64,000 nt of DNA from positions 62,001-126,000 of the forward strand of contig CALYLW010001075.1 in assembly GCA_944989445.1 (NCBI GenBank). The letters are read 5' to 3'. Made by a program: the position numbers and the translations under genes. The notes beneath the pieces are model-generated. The model worked only from the letters and a program-made list of their open reading frames with translations. It was not told the origin of the DNA and searched no databases. The stretch comes from Ampullaceana balthica. Its lineage: Eukaryota; Mollusca; Gastropoda; Lymnaeidae. Within the stretch, counting starts at the first letter, position 1. Each line of letters begins with the position of its first letter. Positions 11,237 through 23,349 of this stretch are shown here, one piece after another.

Positions 11237-11237
<1 letters not shown>
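8680..11237 (+). mobile_element. Helitron D, non-autonomous
   Basis: Starts after a (TA)n run (8657-8685) with TATAAAGCTCAGTTGGTGTT and a GTATGTTT repeat, then a block reading CGGACGGGGACCAAATTTGG, a familiar type of Helitron head. The 3' end is textbook: CCCGC (11209-11213) pairs with GCGGG (11222-11226), then TATTTTT and CTAG at 11234-11237 before another (TA)n run. About 2.56 kb of AT-rich sequence with no open reading frame I can assign. An inverted copy of the head lies inside, near 9900-9945 (AACTGAGCTTTATATA). Confidence 0.8.
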
Positions 11238-11269
<32 letters not shown>

Positions 11270-11563
11270 ACTATATAAAGTAGTGCTGGTACTGATTAAT
11301 CGGGAAAATTTCAATCGATTACTTGATTAATTTATATTTATTTCATTTTATAACGCATATAGAGATCCCGTGAAGTCGTGATTTATTTGTTCGTGAAGTC
11401 GGTTAAGTCGCTGTAATTCCATGGCTCTCAATTTTTGTGACATAACACAGCACATTCGTTTTGCTATGCAAGATTTAAGGCAAAAAAACACGTTTTTTTT
11501 ACGTATGCACGTGTAAATAAATAATAATAACAAGAAGGAAAACTATGTAACACAAAATATAAA
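11238..11563. other. Unassigned AT-rich spacer
   Basis: Begins with a (TA)n run at 11238-11266. The rest is AT-rich sequence between Helitron D and Helitron C1. I see no gene or repeat that I can name. Confidence 0.5.
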
Positions 11564-11619
11564 TCTATACTAATAAAAGTCAAAGCCCTCACTCACTGAC
11601 TAGATGACTGACTCATCAC

Positions 11620-12678
11620 TAATTCTCCAACTTCCCATATAGGTAGAAGCATGAAACTTTGGGACGTTGTTGAGTACAATCCTGCGATGGTAAACAGGAG
11701 AAAAAATATTTAGAGTATCAGCTTCTGCGGGCCGGGGGCCCAAATTAAGTTTTTTTCCTCATATGAAATATATAAAAACTGAAAATCACTAATTCTCCTA
11801 TTTCTCGTGCAGGTAGAAGCACGAAACTTTGGGTAGCTGTTAAGTACACTTCCACGATGGTAACAGGCGAAAACAATATTAAAATTATCACTTACTGGGG
11901 GCCGGAGTCCCAAATGTAGTTTTTTTTTAATATTAAAAATTGAATCATCACCAATTTGCCATTTCACGTGTAGGTAGAATCATTAAACTTTCGGAAGTTG
12001 TCGAGTAGCCTCTTGAAACGATAACTGGTGTAAAATAATTTCAAGATATACTCTCATGGGGGCCGGGGGCCCAAAAACGTTTTTTCTCTTTATATAGACT
12101 ATTTAAAATATGAAAATCACTCATTCTCCTATTTCCCGAGGAGGCACAAGCATGAAAAATTGGGAAGTTGTTGAGTACAATCCCGCGATGGTAACATGCA
12201 AAAAAATAATTATTTAAATTATTACTCTCTAGGGGCCGGGGACAAAAATGTAGTTTTTTTTTGCTAATATTCAACCCTAAATCATCACTAATATTCCAAC
12301 TTCGAATTTAGGTAGAAACATAAAACTTTGGGAAGTTATTGTTTAGCCTCTCGCAACGATATTTGACATAAAATAATTTTAAAATTCTCTCTCATGAGGG
12401 CTGGGGGCCCAAAAACGTCATATTTTCCTTTTACTGAAAATCAATAATTCTCCACTTTCCCGTCTAGGTAGAAAAATGAAACTTTGGGACGTTGTTGTGT
12501 ACACTCACGCGATGGTAACATGTAAGAAAAAATATTTTAATTATCAATCCCTAGGGGCAGGGGGCCCAAATGTATTTTTTTCTCATATAAAAATTCACTC
12601 ATAACTAATTCTCTGATTTACCGTGTAGGTAAAAGCATGAAACTTTGGGAAACTGTTGAGTACACTCCCGCGATGGTA
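11620..12678 (+). repeat. Helitron C tandem units, about 165 bp
   Basis: Seven degenerate units with GAAACTTTGGGAAGTTGTTG-like boxes near 11652, 11823, 11985, 12153, 12325, 12479 and 12639. Each carries the GATGGTAAC and GGGGGCCGGGGGCCCAAA blocks. The array continues at 15108-15330 on the far side of the inserted LINE. Confidence 0.9.
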
Positions 12679-15107
12679 TAAATTGGAAAAACTATACAAC
12701 TGATAGCCATCAAACACATAAAGATATTAACGAACACTTTATAAACACTATAAACAACTTAAAGCTAGAACAGACAGTAAAAAAAAACAACCAGGAAAAA
12801 TAAAACACTAGACTTATTCCTAACAAATAGACCAGGACTAGTGTTAGACTATAAAATAATTCCTGGACTGTCCGACCATGATATTGTTAGGGTCACCAAT
12901 ACAATAAAAAACTAAAATTAATAAGATACCTAGAAGAATAATATATCTTTGGAATAAATGTAATTCAATAAAACTACACCAATCAGCGGCTAACTTCCAA
13001 CAAACTTTCCTAAGTAAATTTAACACAAATAGCCCAGTAGAAGAAATTTGGAAAGATATAAAAACAAATCTAAAAACTATCATGGATGAGAATGTTCCAA
13101 CAAAACTAACATCAAATAAAATTAACAAATGCTGGTTCAATTTCTAGATTTGAAAAAGCTATGCAAACTAAAAAGAGAACTTATTTAAGAAATATAAAGG
13201 CTACCAATTCAAATAGGATACACAAAAAATACTTAAAGATTAAACACTTGACACAAAAACTTAGTCGAAACCTCCAAAATGAATATATAAACAATGTAAT
13301 TACCAAAGATAACAATAAAAACTTATGGTCCTTTATCAAATCTAAAAAAATGGAACCTTCAGGAATAGCCACACTAAAAGGCTCAAATGATAAAAACCTA
13401 TAATGATAATGAGACTAAAGCTAATATCCTTAACACATACTTTTGCATCATCATTTTCTGCCTCAGGCGACAAGGAAGTTTTAATAAATTTAAATAAAAT
13501 GGAAGAAATAGACAACATAACTGTAGACGAGATAGGTATACATTCACTCCTAAAAAACTTAAAAATAAACAAAGCCACTGGCCCAGATGAATTGCCTGCA
13601 AGGTTATTAAAAGAACTAAGCAATGAACTGTCCCCAATCCTTGTAGTTCTTTTTCAAGCCTCTCTAAACCAGGGTAAAGTGCCCCAGGATTGGAAATTAG
13701 CTAACGTAACTCCACTCTTTAAGAAAGGGTGATAAATCAGACCCTGGTAATTACAGACCTGTATCACTTACTAGTATCACCTGTAAATTACTAGAACACA
13801 TAATATATAGTAAAATAGTTAGCCACCTTGACAAATATAATGCCCTATGCCCACATCAACACGGCTTTAGAAAAAACAGATCATGTGAAACACAATTAAT
13901 AGGTTTAATAGATGAATTATCAAAAGGCTTAGACAATAATGATCAAATAGACACAATATTACTTGACTTCTCAAAAGCATTTGACAAAGTTCACCACCTT
14001 AGTTTACTTAAAAAACTTAACTACTTTGGAATCTCAGGTCCCTTACATCACTGGATCCAAGACTTCCTTTTGGGCAGGGAGCAAACTGTAATAATTAATG
14101 GATCTAAATCTGCACCAATAAAGGTTAACTCAGGAGTTCCACAAGGAACTGTGCTAGGTCCCTTACTCTTTTTAATTTATATAAATGATTTACCCAACAA
14201 CATCTCAACAGGTACAAAAGTTAGGTTATTTGCTGATGATTGTATAATCTATAGAACAATTAAATCAGAACAAGATAGCAAAATTTTACAAAAAGACTTA
14301 GATGAATTGATAAAATGGGAAACTAACTGGAGTATGTCTTTCCACCCAGAAAAGTGTCAACTGTTAAGAGTAACAAAGAAAAAGAAACAAATAAATTCAA
14401 AATATTACATTCATGGAAAAGAACTGACCCAAACTAAAGATGCAAAATACTTAGGAGTCTTAATAAATGAGAAACTATCATGGAATCCCCATGTCAATGA
14501 AGTTATTAAAAAATCAAACAAAACCTTAGGCTTTATAAAAAGAAACTTTAACAAATGTAATAGAGATATAAAACTAAAATGCTACCTCACTTTGGTGAGA
14601 CCTGTACTAGAATATGCATCTTCTGTATGGGACCCATCCACCAAAGAAAACATTGATAAACTAGAACAAATTCAAAAAAGAGCTGCCAGATTCATTACTG
14701 GAGAATATTCGAAACTGACAAGAATAACACCATTAGTTAAATCATTAAACCTTGAAACACTAGAGGATAGAAGAACCAAGAGCAAAGTAGTAATCATACA
14801 TAAAGCAATTAATTCTAATTTAGAAATACAACACAAAGATAACTTAATACAACCCTCAGATAGACATAAGGATAAAAACACCTTTCTTATTCCGTATGCA
14901 AGAACAAACACATACAAGTTTTCCTTCTTCCCGTCCGGAATTCGGGCGTGGAATGGGTTGCCTGAAGAATCCAGGAAAACCAACACTTTATCAACATTTA
15001 AATCTCTAATAAAAATGCAGGACTAAACACAAACCATAGATAAGCGTAGGACGCAATAATCTTCTGTATAGAAGGAGCGTCTGTAAACAGATAAGATAAG
15101 ATAAGAA
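12679..15107 (+). mobile_element. CR1/Jockey-group LINE, 5' truncated, frameshifted
   Basis: Non-LTR retrotransposon. The end of its AP-like endonuclease is visible at about 12805-12890 (LDLFLTNRPG, PGLSDHDIV). RT follows from about 13500: NKATGPDELPARLLKEL, then after a one-base insertion at 13730 the YRPVSLT block, LLDFSKAFDKV, GVPQGTVLGPLLF and FADD at 14229-14240. The last open frame (13731-15026) ends with WNGLPEESRKTNTLSTFKSL. Further frameshifts lie near 13400-13450. The tail is (ATAAG)n at 15090-15106. GGTA at 12675-12678 and 15108-15111 may be a short target duplication. A minus-strand copy lies at 30620-31840 and a short one at 61150-61375. The exact clade is not resolved. Confidence 0.9.
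14070..15026 (+). pseudogene. LINE reverse transcriptase, C-terminal open frame
   Basis: Longest open stretch of the LINE (318 codons from the first ATG, though the frame is open from 13731). It holds the GVPQG motif, the FADD active site, the thumb region (YLGVLINEKLSWNPHV, about 14451-14495) and the C-terminal RAARFITGEYSKLTRITPL block. The ATG at 14070 is not a real start, since it lies within the RT palm. The single-base insertion upstream makes the copy non-functional. Confidence 0.85.
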
Positions 15108-15749
15108 GGTAAAAGGCGAAACAAATATTTAAATTGTCACTCACTGGGGCCGGGGGCCCAAATGTGTTTTTTCTTATATTAAAAGATTATAATCACACAT
15201 TATCCAACTTCCCGTGTAGGTAGAAGCATGAAATTGGTTTAGTACACTCCCGGGATGGTAAAAGGATAATTTTTTGATTAATTATAACTCACTGGGGGCC
15301 CGGGACCCAAATTTAGTTATTTTATCTTATATGAGCTAAAATACAAATTTATTAAATACTGTGTACATGTTTTTTTAAAAAAAACTTGGAAGATAAAAAC
15401 TTGATTGTCTATATTAAAATTCGTTAGGGCATTAAAATTATATTTTTTTCAAATTTTTGTAGCTGAGGGTATCTAATCTCTTTTTCGTAAACATTTAAGA
15501 CATTTTAACCATTCGATTTCACTCGATTTTTAAAAACAAATTTTGAATAACAAATATATTTATCGTGATCCAAATTTAATTAAGCTGTTGTTTTGAACTA
15601 TACATATCACATCCTGCATCGATTTTGCACGCGGGCCCGTAATGTCATATTAGTACCCATTTGATTTTACACGACCTTGACAAATATGGACAAACAAGTA
15701 TATCCATCATTATCCAGACTGAAATCTATTGGTGTTTTGAATTGGTGTG

Positions 15750-16470
15750 AAACACGTCAAATTTTAATTATGGACAAGCAGAACTTGGTGGACTATACTT
15801 TCTAGATACAAGGAATTTTTGTAAAAGCCATGAATACATTTGTCCGAAACTTATGGATCATTATCGTAATTTAAGAATTGTGCTTGCATAAAAAAGAAAT
15901 GTGGGTTGATGCAGACTTTCGACCAGGTGATTCAGTTTGTCATGACTGAGGAACAATTCAGCGACATTGCCATCATGTTATATATTTGTGCTACATTTCT
16001 TGCATCGAGCGCTGATTGCGAACGTGGATTCAGCCTAATGAATTCTATAAAAGGAAAATCTTGAAAAAGATTAGAGGAGTTACATTTAGAGATGCTTATG
16101 AGGATTAAATCTTGTTAGACTTGTGATCAACCTTGACGGTCTATAAAAGATGGATTTCGTTAAAAGACAGACGCCATAATGCCTCCAGAATATATTAGTG
16201 GCATATTGGTATGTTGGCAGCTGGTTGCTTTATACATGATAAATACCGTTCAACAGAAATATACATTTCTAATGCTTGTTTATTTAAGTATAATTAACTA
16301 TATTATTTTGATAAAAGTTTTTATCACATAAAGTATATCGGTCCAATTGATGCATGTATTTTTGTGGTATGTCAAAAAATGTGTACAAAAAATGTTACAC
16401 TGTGAAAATTGGCACACGAGAGTATTTATTTTGCACAACAACCGGCAAACCTTAGAGGGAACATTGCGTA
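15750..16470 (+). pseudogene. hAT transposase C-terminal remnant
   Basis: The reading near 15940-16110 contains SSADCERGFSLMNSIK followed by a broken LEELHLEMLMRIKS. This is the hAT dimerisation region (conserved CERGFS core and an L..LM.I helix). A stop falls between the two parts. The right edge (CAAACCTTAGAGGGAACATT, from 16446) resembles a transposon terminus, and a similar string occurs near 40735-40755. No complete terminal inverted repeat pair was found. Confidence 0.65.
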
Positions 16471-16489
16471 GAACACCTTTTTTAAATGT

Positions 16490-17458
16490 ATGTGTGTGTG
16501 TATGAGTATATATGTGTGTGTGAGTGTGTGTTTGTGAGTATATACGTGTGTGTGTGAGTGTGTGTGTGTGTGAAAAATTCTAAAATTTATAATTCAGAAA
16601 TACACTACTTACACAAAATAAAGTACAAATGTTTCATTGAATTAAGAATATCGAACAGCCTTTGGTCTAGGTGTATTTCAATCATTTTTATGCAGTTTTG
16701 ACTTTTGCTTCAATGGTCGATTATGTTCATGTGTATTTAGGTTTCATTGTTTGTGTTAAGTTTTTACTTAATAAAAGTAACCGAAACTCATATAAAGATT
16801 ATTTTAAAAATTAATTATAAATAAATAAAAAAATTATTTAAAAAAAACTAAAAATTTTTTAAAAAGTATATTAAATTTGACCATTTTTATTGTGTCTTAT
16901 ATTGTTCATAGTTTATTTTGCATGCGTACTAACAAGTTCATATTCACAGTCCTAAAAATAGAAAAATAAAATTACTGCTGTTTTTACCGGTAGCGTTTAC
17001 TATAGTTAAAGCAGACAATTCAATAATTTAAAGTAGCCAGGGTTTGTTAAAACGATTCGAATATTCAAATTGATTCTCAGTATTTGTGCATGATCAGAAC
17101 ACATAACACAGTTGAAAAATCCCAGACAAGAAAAAGGCAATCAGGTACAACAATAATGCAAAACATAACCTATCTTCCTATGGCTGATTAGGGGCGGGGG
17201 GGGGGCTGAGCGGGCTAAAGCCAGGGGCTCCCTATGATTTAAGGGCACCCAAATTTAGTATATTTTATAATAAAGTTGGAAAAATGTTGGCATGAATTCC
17301 TGAAAATATCATAAATTAAATAAATTTTTAAAATCCTATCTATTAATTTGATCGCTATTCGGACCCGATTTTATAAAAAAAAACTGATTTTATAGGCTCA
17401 ATAAGAGAAAATATTAAAGAATATTGTTTATATTCTTTAAATGTAGATTTAAACAGTT
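16490..17458. other. AT-rich spacer with (TG)n tract
   Basis: A TGTGTG/GAGTG tract occupies 16492-16572. The remainder is AT-rich with no coding signal. At 17190-17260 a GGGGCGGGGGGGGGG run and GGCTAAAGCCAGGGGCTCCC look like the edge of a decayed hAT element, but I could not pair it with a second end. Confidence 0.5.
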
Positions 17459-17530
17459 CGTGTGGTCTTGTGGAAGAAACTCGGCTTGCTGTGCAAACGG
17501 TCACGCGATCGAATCCAACTGGGGAATTAT
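17459..17530 (+). repeat. tRNA-like SINE head or tRNA pseudogene
   Basis: About 70 bp with an A-box-like string (GTGGTCTTGTGGAAGAAACT) and a B-box-like string (CGATCGAATCC) at tRNA-like spacing, in an otherwise AT-rich region. The acceptor and D-arm pairing does not look intact, so a working tRNA is unlikely. A SINE head is the better reading. Confidence 0.5.
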
Positions 17531-17867
17531 TATTCTTTATTTTTCATTAGTCTTTTTTTGAAATTGTTTTTTTACACTCAATTGTATGATACCGGCAAAC
17601 AGTTATTTATTCATATTAGTTTATTTTTCATGAATAATCTTTTTGGCTGAGAAGGCCGATCCCGTAGTAAAGACGAAGTATGAGAACTATTTAGTTCCAA
17701 GTTACAGTCTTCTATTAGCTGCTAGCAATAATTTTATTTAAAGGGACGCTGGCACCTGCTATCTTCTTCATCTACTATTACTATTACTACTCTTAATCTC
17801 ATGTAAAAGTAACAATAACAGTTAAAGGCTAAAGGCAAGACAAAGCTTAATTATCTCTATATATATA

Positions 17868-20800
17868 TCCCTATATATATTGCGCCTAAGCGCGTCCGTG
17901 TGTGGGTGCTCGCTATGCGGGGTAACTCCCGAAAATAAAATAAATTATTGAAAACGTAAAATAATAAACATGTTTGGTGTCGAGATTAACAAGACGGCGT
18001 TTCTCGCAATAAAATATTGTGACTTTTACGTCATAGTTCGAGCTCATATTAATTTGTAAAATGGAAACAAAGTAAAAAGAGCCGCGGTTATTTCAATGAA
18101 ATGTGATTTTTTTTAATGGCACTATCTGTTTGTGTGTTTATGTTTGTGTGTGCAAGTGTGTGAATAAAGTGAGTGTGTGTGTGTCTATGTTGTGAACTAA
18201 ATGTGATGAAACGGTTTATTTTTATGTGTGGTAATGTTGCGCCTCTAACAAGATTACGTATATCTTTTTTTTTAATTTTAAATAATTAATATATATTTGC
18301 AAATTACATCTTTACACTGTTTTCTTTATGTATTTTCGAGATGTATGTCATCCAGCCGTTCGAAAAATTTATTTGCTTTAATCTTTCTCCAACAGTCTAC
18401 ATTTATGTTCAACGTTAATTTACCTAACGTTCTGTTTACAAACCACGGTCACTGTTTTCTTTAGTATAATATTTTAGCAATATTTATATTGATATACTAT
18501 TATTTTGTTTATTATCAAATACACAGTATCATTTTACAACTTTTCGTAATATCCTCATATATGCTTAAATTTAAATACTTAATGTATTTGACATTTTAAA
18601 AGTCAGTTATAAATAATCAAATACTAACAATGTCTTCAATGCATTAGAGAAAGAAAGCACATGAGTGAAACCAGATACCAAACTCTATAGCTTAGCCACT
18701 GTTAATTTTCTTTTTGCATAAATTAAGTTAAACATGCTAGGTAAGTTATATTTATAAATTAAAAAATGCATAAAGCAAGTGATTAGTGATGAAAGCAATG
18801 CCAATGATTCTTAGGTGGTAGATTTATTTTCCTTCGGTGCTTAAATAGTTTACACGATTTTTTTTTCTGGAAAGATTGCTCCATAAACTGCCCCAAGGAA
18901 ATAGAATGAATGGGAAAAAAAAGTCGGTACTGTTATAGATGAAAATGGATTATATATAGGAGTTATATGCACGGACCAATGAGTGTGGGTAATAAGTGGA
19001 ACAGCTATTTTTATATTGAGTACAACTTTATGACCTTTTGAAATGTACCATTTATTGGTCAATAATATCGCCCAACCCTGGATGACATAAACACTATAGC
19101 TTAGCAAATGTTTTTATACTTTTGCATATATTAAACTAAATCAGCAGGGTAAATTTTAAGCCCAGACATTGCGATTCAAAATGTTTTTTTAAAACAAAAA
19201 AAACCCATGCACGCCTTACTTAAGCATCAAAATTCACATAAATAATATGCTTTTTATGAGTTGGGTGGCACACACTTCGGGTATAAACTGTACGGTTCTT
19301 TAAGGTATACATATATTTAGTGTAAAGACATATCGTGGGTATTACGATTCATATATAGGTTCTAGCATCAGAAAGTGCGTGCTCAAGCGAAAAAATACAC
19401 TAACAGCAACTAATATTTAGACATAACAGCTTGATTTTATTTGAGCAATATTATGCAACGAGGATAAAGTTTTGTATAAAGACTGATTTCAAAGGCAGCT
19501 CATTTGGTTTACTAAATGGCAGTTTTCTTTTAAGCTGTATACACTTTCTTGAAAAAATTATATTTAAATTATTCTGATTTAATATCAAATGCCTACAAAT
19601 ATTTGTTTTATATTAAGACCATTACCAAATATGTCAAAAGAACATTACCAAATATGTCATTTAATAAGCTAATAAAGCTACAATGAAAAAAGGCTTAAAT
19701 ACAAATACAACGAAAAGTAATCATTTTGTTTAGTGGAACAAGTATCTGCCAATTTATTGCTTTGTTAATACTAGAAGAAAAGAGTTAGACGTCCTTTCAA
19801 AATGACATAATTTATTAGAAAATCAATCTCTATGAATTAAAAAAAAAGTTTTTATGTTAATATTCGTGTGAAAAGAAGATGCGTATATTAAACCCATAAA
19901 CCATATTTCCACCCTCCACTAAGCATACAAATTCAAATAAACATTATCTTGCTCAAATAATAACTAATTCTTCTTAATCAGAGTTTTACAACTTCTTTTT
20001 TACAACACTGGTCCCAATAGTACATGCAACTTTAGAAGAAGCTTACAACAACATGGAACTACCAAATTCAATGAACACTTCATACATCACACTTCTACCA
20101 AAGAAAGACACAGACAAAACACAACTTATAAATTACAGGCCCATATCATTACTCAACACAGATTATAAAATTCTTACTAAAACATTAGCCAATAAACTAA
20201 AACCACATTTAAATACTCTCATTCATGTCAATCAACAATGCAGCATTAAAGGCAGGGACATCAACAACCACAATCATTTAATCAGAGACATTATTCAATA
20301 TACAAGTGAAAAACAAATTCAAACATGTATATTATCACTAGACCAGGAAAAAGCCTTTGACAGGGTAGACCATGCATACCTTCACAAGATATTACAACAC
20401 AATAAATTAGGGGAGTATTTTTGTAATTGGGTTAAAATTCTATACAGAACGCCTATCAGCCAACTGATAATAAATAATATAATTTAAAAAAACATTGACA
20501 TTAAAAGATCAGTTAGACAAGGGTGTCTTTTATCCCCTCATCTATATATTTTATCCTTTGAACCACTTATAGAGAAAATCAGAATGGAGAAAAACATTAC
20601 AGGAATAGGGATCCTGGAGCCAGAGATATTAAAGTGATTGCTTATGCAGATGACACGGTATTTTTCCCCACAAATGATAGGTCAATTCACAAAATAATTT
20701 CAATTTTTCAAGATTTTGCAAAAGGTAGTGGGTCCAAGAATAATGTAAACAAATCTGAAATTATGGGGATAGGTAGGTGGCAAGATAGACTAGATTTCCC

Positions 20801-23128
20801 CTGAGGCATAATTAGGAAGGAGAGTCTTAGAATTTATGGGATCTTTTATTCCAATAATCAAACACAGACAAACACTGAAATATGGAGGGATATTGAACAA
20901 TCAATTAAACAAATTATTGACAGAAACAAATACACAGCACAGACAATTTTTGGAAGGAGCACAATTATAAACACATATGTCATCCCCAAAACAATATATA
21001 CAGGAACAATATGGGAACCCCCACCGATAATTTTATAAGAAATTAACTCACACATAACTAAATACATATTCCAAGGAACAATACACAATATCAAACAAAC
21101 AACACTAATACAATCTAAGCTAAATAGAGGAATAAACTTGCAAGACATACAAACAAAAATACAAGAACTCAGAATAAAATGTAAAGGACAAGCCATTAAA
21201 AAAAGATCAGAAGATACATTCACACATTATTACTTAGGAATCAGAATAGGACATTTAATAGCAATTGATAACAGCACTGAAAATTACATGGGTAGAAATC
21301 AATCACAATTTCATACAGCATGCATCAAAGCAATAAAAGGTAATGAATAAGTAGTACACAAAACAACCAACGAAATATATACACATTTAATAAAAAAAGA
21401 CAAGCAACACCTCTGAACAATAGAACTAAATGGACACAAGTTTATGGAGTTAAAAACACCGAGGAAACTTTTAAAAATACACATATCAAAGAAATATCAA
21501 ATAAAGAAAAAGAAATAACATACAGACTAATTTACAATACAACACCAGTCTCATCAAGAAATTATAAAGACAGAGGTGCAAGAATAGGCTGTCTACTCTG
21601 TAGGCCAGGAGCTGATGAGACAGAACAACATTTATATCTCACATGCAATACAATTTTACAAACTAAAAACACACTCCAACAATTCATAAAAGCAGGCACA
21701 ATACACAAGGTAGATATAGACAAAGCAATAAAACTAAACATAATACCAGACTCTATAAACAAGAAACAACAAACTATAAGCTTAAAAAATACTTTCACAG
21801 TACAGAAAACACATATGGCATCACAGATTTACGGCATTCTTCCATAACCACAGTTACACAAACATAACATTAGAACACATTTTTATACAAACAATTCAAA
21901 ACATGATATGAAACATAACAGAAGATAATTAAGGTTTTTATGTTTAAGAAATAATATATAATGTACATTTTGTTTGTTACATTAAATTTTTTTTAATAAT
22001 TTCATGCTTAAACTAAACAATAGAATTGGTGTTTTTTAGAGCATTTTCTAGAACCAAAGGAATCATATGGAAAGATATTTTAATTTTTTTTGTTATTCAT
22101 GTGAAAAGAAATTGAGCCTTGCCGATTAGTATTTTATAACTGTTAAGTACATTTATATTCTTTAGGAGTATATTATATAGAGAAAAGCATGCGTTTTTAA
22201 AGCAGACATACCAAAATTGATGGTTAATATTTAAATTCATCATACACTCTATATTCTCGACACACATATCGTGAATTTTATAAAAAGTGGTTTGATTTAT
22301 CACTACCCTAATTTCATGATGCATTTGCATTCATTTTTAAGGGAAATTTGAGACTCAAAAGCAAATAAAGTTATTTTTTAATTGTGCCTACCCTGTTCTT
22401 GCAAAAAATACACTAACAGCAACTGATATTGTGACATAACAACTTGATTTTATTTGAGCAATATTATACAACGAGGATAAAGTTTTGTATACAGACTGAT
22501 TTTTTAAAAACTATTCTGTTTTAAAATCAAATGCCTACATAATATATGTTATATATTAAGCCCTAACTTATATGTCATTTTATAAGCTAAAACAGCTACA
22601 ATGAAAAAAGGCTTGAATATAAATACAAAGAAGAATTATCCGTTATTTAAGTGAAACTATATGCCAATTAATTGCTTTGTTACTATGCTAAAATAATATC
22701 CTATTCGTCTTGAACTAATTTCATACTTAGCTTATAAAATGGAGTGGGTGATTTTAAGAGCTTTTTCCTAGAACCAAAGGAATCAAATATATTGTTTTCA
22801 TTTTTTGATTAATGGAAAAAGAAATTGATCCTTGCCCATTAGATTTTTGTAACTGTTAAGGACCTTTGTTATTCTGGTAAAGCATATAGACAAAAGCGTG
22901 CGTTATTAAAGCAGAAATACCAACATTGATGGGTAATATTTAAATTCATCATACTATCTATTTTCTTAGACACACATATCGTGATTTTTATAAAGAAGGG
23001 GTTTGATTTATGACTAACCTAATTTCCTGATACGTTTACACTCATTATTAAGGGGAATGTGAAACTCAAATCCAAATAAAGTTATTTTCATTGTGCCTAC
23101 CCGTAGCCTCGCACGGGCATTGCTCTCG
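17868..23128 (+). mobile_element. Helitron-like element B1
   Basis: Starts with TCCCTATATATATTGCGCC and the family B head (TAAGCGCGTCC, GCTCGCTATGCGGGGTAACT). The interior is AT-rich and non-coding, with an internal direct repeat: AAATACACTAACAGCAACT begins at about 19395 and again at about 22409. The 3' end has stem CCCGT (23100-23104) and ACGGG (23113-23117), then CATTGCT and a terminal CTCG at 23125-23128. The family therefore ends in CTCG and not the usual CTAG. About 3.2 kb without the inserted Tx1-like LINE. B2 follows at once. Confidence 0.7.
19976..21995 (+). mobile_element. Tx1/L1-like LINE, truncated and decayed
   Basis: RT core from about 19990: NSMNTSYITLLPKKDTDKTQ, LINYRPISLLNTDYKILTK, GRDINNHNHLIRDII, LSLDQEKAFDRVDH, then after a stop at 20485 SVRQGCLLSP and AYADDTVFF with the active site near 20640-20655. 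The distal region keeps RSTIINTYVIPKTIYTGTIW and SKLNRGINLQDIQTKIQ. A C-terminal CxxC...H...C finger lies near 21595-21650 (CLLCRPG...EQHLYLTCN). Stops and frameshifts run throughout and no endonuclease is visible. B1 sequence is continuous on both sides when compared with B2 (27150-27215), which defines the insertion. Confidence 0.88.
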
Positions 23129-23349
23129 TATATATATATTGCCCCATAGCGCGTCTGTGGGAGTGTAGGTGCTCGCTATGCGGGGTAACTCCCGAAAATA
23201 AAATAAATTATTGAAAATTAAGACGTAAAATAATAAAAATGTTGGTGTCGAGATTAACAAGACGGAGATTCTCGCCATAAAACATTGTGACTTTTACGTC
23301 ATAGTTTAAGCTCATATTAATTTGTAAAAAGGAAACAAAGTAATAAAAA

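Larger units (their letters stand above)
11564..16490 (+). mobile_element. Helitron C1, split by a LINE and an hAT
   Basis: Canonical head at 11564: TCTATACTAATAAAAGTCAA, then AGCCCTCACTCACTGACT and AATTCTCCAACTTCCC. It is followed by about 165-bp tandem units. The LINE at 12679-15107 interrupts a unit, and the unit resumes at 15108. From about 15340 the tail resembles C2 (AATCTATTGGTGTTTTGAATTGGTG at 15724 compared with 56577). There an hAT remnant interrupts it, and I cannot find the terminal hairpin and CTAG. The right boundary is therefore approximate. Confidence 0.75.

Noticed and set aside
17459..17530. Functional tRNA gene
   Set aside because: Box-like strings are present, but stems do not pair well and no CCA-side acceptor pairing is seen.
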